Source of the DNA: Bimastos eiseni | Taxonomy: Eukaryota > Annelida > Clitellata > Crassiclitellata > Lumbricidae | DNA: 64,000 nucleotides | Direction: 5' to 3' | NCBI GenBank assembly: GCA_959347315.1 | Contig: OY365807.1 | Coordinates: 12,634,214-12,698,213, forward strand | Part shown: positions 60,701-64,000 of the stretch, one piece after another | Position numbering within the stretch: position 1 is the first letter of the stretch | Layout of the letters: each line of letters begins with the position of its first letter | Made by a program: the position numbers and the translations under genes | The notes under the pieces: generated by a model | Told to the model about the DNA's origin: nothing | Database searches by the model: none | The model's input: the letters and a program-made list of their open reading frames with translations, nothing else

Positions 60701-63293
60701 TAATAAACACTAGATCCGATTACCTATACAACACACGATAGAATACAATGCCATGCGATATTATACCATATATTATGTTCAACTGCAGTAGAATTCATCA
60801 CAGATTTGAACTCTGTTTGGGCTTAAGTATTATATCCGTGTGATTTTTACATTGAGAGCTACAATCACGTACAAAGGCCTTAATTGATTGTTTTCGCAGG
60901 TAATACAGAATGACATGCCGAGGATCAGCGAAATAGTTTCCCTCGTAGCGGACCCAAGACAAGGTACTTATGAAGCGCTATTGCTGTCAAAACCAATTGA
61001 TAGATCTTTGATATATAATATGTTATGATCAGTTGCTCTTCGGGAACGAATCTGATTGCTCTTCGTTTCTTTTAACATTACACAGTATGGTCATGTTTCA
61101 CAATGAATTCATATTGGCAGCATATACTATGGCCTGTCTTTCTCAATAAGTAGTTGAGTACTTGAGTTTGTTAGAGACACTGGCGTGGAAGAAGCAACTT
61201 GTATGGACCTGAACACTTCACCTGGTGATGAGCGAATCCAAAGCAGCGCCTTGTTGCTTCGCTTTGAGTGTTCTGGACTTCATGTCTTATGACAAAATCT
61301 GGGAAATTTTCAGAAAAACATGTGATATTTTGGTTCCCGCCTCAAGTGTGTGTAAACCGTTTTATTATGTTAGTGCTCTTAATCAAATGAGTACGTTTAT
61401 TTCGTTAATGCGATTGTTTTGTTAACGTTTGTTTTGGTAGATGAGTTTCTCGACGGTTTAACTGCGGAAGGCAGTAACAGCCAACGAGACAGCCGAGTCA
61501 GATTTAGGATGTCAACAACAATTGACTTGCATGATCCTGAGATGGTAATAAACTCCCCAGACGCCACTAGGGACATAGTAACGCCTAGCTATACGCTGCC
61601 TTAATTAATTTTCTCTATCATACCTTTAACGTACTTCACCGTGATAGCTTATCTCACACTTCAACGTTTACCTGGCATAGTATATCTTCATTTATTTCCT
61701 TACGTTGAGTAGCCTATGCCTTTGTCCTTACATTGACGTACACCATACCATAACTGATTACGTTTCTTGACACCTTCCCTCTGCCTAACATACCCAGCCG
61801 TACCTCAATTTAATGACATCACTTTGCCATACCGCACAAACCTTACATTAATTGACTTTACCTTAACTTACTTATAACTTACCTTACTTTTATTGGCATT
61901 ACCTTGCCTTATCTTATTTACAAGTATACCTTTCCTTAATTGAAATTACCTTGTCTTACGTATGACCTTGCCTGACCTGTAGGAGCAAGAGTGGGAGAAC
62001 TACGCTTTGACGCAGAGAATCGACTACAAAGAATGCCGTGTTGACCAAGCGCCTTTCCAAGTTGTTCTCAAGACTTCCTTATACAAGGTTCAATTTATTG
62101 GCATTACCTTGCCTTATCACCTTTACATGTATACCTTTCCATAATTGACATTAGCTTGTAAATTTATCATTGTTACTATGACTTGCCCTGAGCAGGGTTA
62201 CAAACCTAATGAAGCGAACAGGAGATGACTTGCCTTATACGACGCACATAACAGCCATAACGAGCGATATATATTGTATGAAGATTAGGCGACTGCCACT
62301 CAGAATCGAGGTTTCAAAATAGAATGGGACTTTAGGCTTAGAGTAATGGACTACACTGAGTGGGGCGTAGAACTGTGGAACAGATTTCGATTCCCCATAA
62401 TGGTTGACTGGTTCTTCTTTCGCTAGGCGGCGGCGTTGGTCAAATTAGATGTATAACGTAGTAGTCACCTTGCTTGGTTGCCGACAGTTAATTAGACTTC
62501 TGTAATTACGTGCGATCATTTGTCATACTGTACTTGTAATCATACTGCGTTGTTGTCAGCTTGAAAATAAACGACAAGCATTATAGTACTAAGCTTTTTA
62601 TTCTTTCTTCCCAGATCCACCACCTGTTTTCGCTTCTTAGCCTGCATCACTCTTACGTCACTGACAGAGGACGTCTGGTTGGCATCATCTCCATTTCTGA
62701 GGTCAGTGTCAGGCCCAATACAATACACAATACTATACACAATAAACAATACAATGCACACTACAATACACCATACAATACACCATACAATAAACAATAC
62801 AATACACAATACAATAGACAATACAATACACAATACACCATACAATACACAATACAATACACCATACAATAAACAATACAATACATACTACAATACACCA
62901 TGCAATACGCCATACAATAAACAATGCAATAAACAATACAATACACACTACAATACACCATACAATACACCATACAATAAACAATACAATACACAAGGGC
63001 AGTTGTGCGTGATAATTATTTTGATATCGTCTTCACCGAAGATGCACTATAATGACAAGAAATTTTTTCAAACATGTCTAAACAGATGTTGACATCGATT
63101 TTTTCAGGTGAGAGGGGCCGTACAGATGGAAGTAAACAACTTCGCCTTCAAGGGCGTCAAGGACAAAGTAAGGGCGTTGCTCGGTCGCCCCAAGGTCAAA
63201 GAAGGACCTGCAGCACATTCGGAAAAAGAGAACTCGACGGAGAAGGCTCTTCTGGATACGTCCGAGAAAAACGTTCATGCTGCAGCGGCGTGA
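45419..63293 (+). CDS. CLCN2: ClC-2-like voltage-gated chloride channel, 23 exons
   Basis: Dimeric plasma-membrane chloride channel. Exons joined in phase (2838 nt, 945 aa): 45419-45448, 46596-46737, 48733-48853, 49431-49612, 50796-50929, 51315-51392, 52294-52375, 52777-52902, 53227-53311, 54223-54324, 54765-54849, 55168-55320, 56034-56103, 57154-57350, 57818-57936, 58463-58596, 59183-59376, 60069-60326, 60900-60963, 61441-61544, 61983-62087, 62615-62701, 63108-63293. It shows GSGIPE (159-164), GKEGP with gating Glu 203 at an exon junction, SIEGTS (neutral Gly 264 where exchangers have the proton Glu), PCGLIVP (usually GxFxP), pore Tyr 547, KKLPYLP, and two CBS domains (~568-640 and ~843-905). 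Human CLC-2 is 898 aa. The N-terminus [14 protein letters not shown] matches the MYGRYTQDLGAFA block of CLC-2. ATG 45419 is the first in-frame Met. The least certain junction is exon 3/4. Confidence 0.93.
46872..47070 (-). mobile_element. LINE C-terminal fragment in ClC intron 2
   Basis: The minus strand has KRGRPRG and [11 protein letters not shown]. These resemble the 'RGRPxxRW ... DRxxWRRLV' C-terminus of RTE/CR1-type LINEs, with frameshifts between them. Short and decayed. Confidence 0.4.
47339..47376. repeat. 14-bp perfect inverted repeat with 10-nt loop
   Basis: AGGATGAATTTGAT (47339-47352) pairs with ATCAAATTCATCCT (47363-47376) in ClC intron 2. Confidence 0.9.
48254..48335 (+). mobile_element. 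tRNA-derived SINE head in ClC intron 2
   Basis: GTGGTCTGTTCGG (box A-like, 48261-48273) and GCGGGTTCGTTCA (box B, about 48305-48316) have tRNA spacing, followed by unique body sequence. It is a different head from the SINE at 14976-15203. Confidence 0.45.
48560..48732. repeat. (CATC/CATT)n repeat abutting the exon 3 acceptor
   Basis: Imperfect ATCCATTCATCC units run up to the ClC exon 3 acceptor and supply most of its pyrimidine tract. Confidence 0.7.
48846..49164 (+). repeat. 29-bp minisatellite starting across the ClC exon 3 splice donor
   Basis: Eleven tandem units of ATTAACAGGTGTCATTCAG plus GTATGAAMAT or ATAAGAAAAC variants. The first 8 bases of unit 1 (48846-48853) are the last 8 coding bases of exon 3. 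Most units carry two GT donors (ACAG|GTGTCA and TCAG|GTATGA). One further unit plus about 35 bp of its 3' flank recurs at 51008-51073. Confidence 0.95.
49431..57936 (+). CDS. CLCN2: ClC gene exons 4-15: membrane core and ion pathway
   Basis: Exon 4 codes [20 protein letters not shown] (helices C/D) and ends AIG|SGIPE. Exons 5 and 6 hold GSGIPEVKT and [13 protein letters not shown]. Exons 7 and 8 hold [18 protein letters not shown]. Exons 11 and 12 hold [12 protein letters not shown]. Exons 13 and 14 hold [14 protein letters not shown] and GGLGRFFGE, then [18 protein letters not shown] and [12 protein letters not shown]. Exon 15 holds the pore-lining helix R with SVYECII and KKLPYLPC. All intron phases agree across the block. 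Confidence 0.93.
49955..50110 (+). mobile_element. LINE 3' fragment in ClC intron 4
   Basis: The + strand reads [20 protein letters not shown] and then [10 protein letters not shown]. This matches the 'xxWNxLPxxLR ... FKxxLKTHL' end of CR1/L2/Jockey-type LINEs. Stops lie upstream. The clade is uncertain. Confidence 0.6.
51008..51073 (+). repeat. displaced copy of the 29-bp minisatellite unit plus flank
   Basis: Nearly identical to 49117-49192: one unit followed by GAGCAGACACATTACTAAAG and ACATAATG. It lies in intron 5, two introns downstream of the array. Confidence 0.85.
51456..51575. repeat. 21-bp minisatellite (GGTAAAGTGAGGTAGGGCAAG)n in ClC intron 6
   Basis: About four good copies plus flanking degenerate GGTAAGG units. 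Confidence 0.85.
51690..51940. repeat. (TC)n / (TCTG)n microsatellite in ClC intron 6
   Basis: CT-rich tract with TCTG and TATA interruptions. The Leu/Ser ORFs are artefacts. Confidence 0.9.
53353..53515. repeat. (ATC/GTC)n trinucleotide microsatellite in ClC intron 9
   Basis: Interrupted ATC, GTC and ACC triplets, coding poly-His or poly-Asp in artefact frames. Confidence 0.85.
55590..55900. repeat. (CACA/GTGT/CATA)n mixed region in ClC intron 12
   Basis: Short CA, TG and CATA runs interspersed with unique DNA. A candidate tRNA-like box B (GGGTTCGAATC) lies upstream at about 55366-55376 without a clear box A. Confidence 0.6.
57549..57621. repeat. (AAT/GATAAT)n microsatellite in ClC intron 14
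   Basis: Short AAT repeat with regular GAT interruptions. Confidence 0.85.
58010..58042. repeat. 11-bp inverted repeat hairpin in ClC intron 15
   Basis: TAGCAAAGGTA (58010-58020) pairs perfectly with TACCTTTGCTA (58032-58042). Confidence 0.9.
58277..58443. repeat. (GTT)n(GAT)n microsatellite next to ClC exon 16
   Basis: It ends about 20 bp before the exon 16 acceptor. Confidence 0.85.
58463..63293 (+). CDS. CLCN2: ClC gene exons 16-23: cytoplasmic CBS domains and tail
   Basis: CBS1 is in exons 16-17 ([39 protein letters not shown]). The linker in exons 17-20 is Ser/Arg-rich with VRFRM. Exon 21 ([20 protein letters not shown]) and exon 22 ([28 protein letters not shown]) form CBS2. Exon 23 gives a Lys/Glu-rich tail ending HAAAA and a TGA at 63291-63293. 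Confidence 0.92.
62710..62995. repeat. (CAATACAATACAC)n minisatellite in ClC intron 22
   Basis: About 285 bp of ATACAATACAC-type units on the + strand. The Thr/Asn/Gln/Tyr and Cys/Val/Leu ORFs are artefacts. Confidence 0.92.
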
Positions 63294-63764
63294 ATTGTCC
63301 AGGAAGATTCTGTACTCCACCACCCACAAACTAATCGATTCATAGGAGTCTTGTACAAAAACTGTTTATGAATTAACATTTGTACAAAAACTCTTTATGA
63401 TTTAACAAAAAAAAAAGTTCTTATTATCTTCATTGCGGGACCGACTCGGGCCCCTAAAAAGTCGCCAGACCTCTGGAAATTTGCCCTCTGTCCCTCTCTC
63501 GGCGGGCCTGCTTATGGCTGCAGAAAACGCTTGTGCACTGGTTATTTACGTGGCGTCTTATGAGGATATCTCAAAGGCGCTGTCGGTCAAAGATAAACCA
63601 GTGTTTGTCTGGAACTGGTCTCCTAGACAAACTCTTATTGGCGCAATGTAAATTGGTTTGAACGAACGCGTTAACGAATCGACCTACTCTTAGGAATGGA
63701 GAGTGTACGATCTAGAAATTCATTGAGACTCTTTGGCGACTTCTTTTCGAGCGCTGAGGAACAA

Positions 63765-63801
<37 letters not shown>

Positions 63802-64000
63802 GCGCAGTGTTTATGTGGTCGGGGGTCTATATATGGTTTGAGGAGGAGGAAGTCCATTGATTACAGGCGAATAGGATATATGGCGTTTGCTTGGATCACT
63901 GGACGACAGATGTCGCTTCAACGGCGCTGGTCCTTGTAATCCAAATCGGATTTAATATAGGCAATCGGAACTACATGCCTCTGATATCGGTAGGTGGATG
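63294..64000. other. ClC 3' UTR and right-edge spacer
   Basis: A 28-bp near-duplicate (TTGTACAAAAACTGTTTATG and TTGTACAAAAACTCTTTATG) at about 63351-63404 is followed by an A10 run at 63405-63416. No AATAAA precedes it, so it may be a retroposon tail and not the poly(A) site. A (TA)n run lies at 63770-63799. No other gene. Confidence 0.5.

Noticed and set aside
62540..62996. Cys/Val/Leu-rich minus-strand ORFs of 77-113 codons
   Set aside because: They are translations of the ATACAATACAC minisatellite in ClC intron 22.

Overview
This is animal nuclear DNA. The genes are intron-rich with GT-AG splicing, the DNA between them is AT-rich and full of microsatellites, and there are remnants of non-LTR retrotransposons, tRNA-derived SINEs and hAT-type MITEs. 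Nothing bacterial or viral is visible. The repeat content (RLE-type non-LTR elements, SINE-like tails ending GCGCTATATAAAT, very frequent TAGGCCTA octamers) and the protein sequences suggest a marine invertebrate. I cannot name the phylum from sequence alone.

Layout. 1-29.7 kb holds no convincing host gene. It opens with an 0.85-kb (GTAT)n array, then LINE fragments and trinucleotide tracts. At 5.4-12.3 kb two related restriction-like-endonuclease (RLE) retrotransposons lie head-to-tail, separated and bounded by (TAA)n tracts. One is badly decayed. The other has a single in-frame stop. A third, 5'-truncated relative lies at 3.8 kb. From 12.4 to 29.7 kb come a 48-bp perfect palindrome, a tRNA-derived SINE, two hAT MITEs, and a run of strand-asymmetric simple sequence (1.1 kb pyrimidine-rich, 0.84 kb GT/TTTG, 0.5 kb purine-rich, 0.4 kb CATC).

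29.7-39.4 kb is a complete DIS3L2-like 3'-5' exoribonuclease gene on the + strand. I could join nine exons in frame (about 1059 aa). Almost the whole catalytic half lies in one 2247-bp exon. Its introns hold a hAT MITE, a fold-back element and a tRNA-like sequence. 39.4-45.4 kb is a transposon-rich spacer with a 1.5-kb non-autonomous hAT element that has an exact 8-bp target duplication.

45.4-63.3 kb is a complete ClC-2-like chloride channel gene on the + strand. I joined 23 exons in frame (about 945 aa), covering the N-terminus, helix B, all three selectivity-filter motifs and two CBS domains. A 29-bp minisatellite begins across the exon 3 splice donor and repeats that donor about 11 times. 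The two host genes share orientation but have no obvious functional link: one does cytoplasmic RNA decay, the other membrane chloride conductance.
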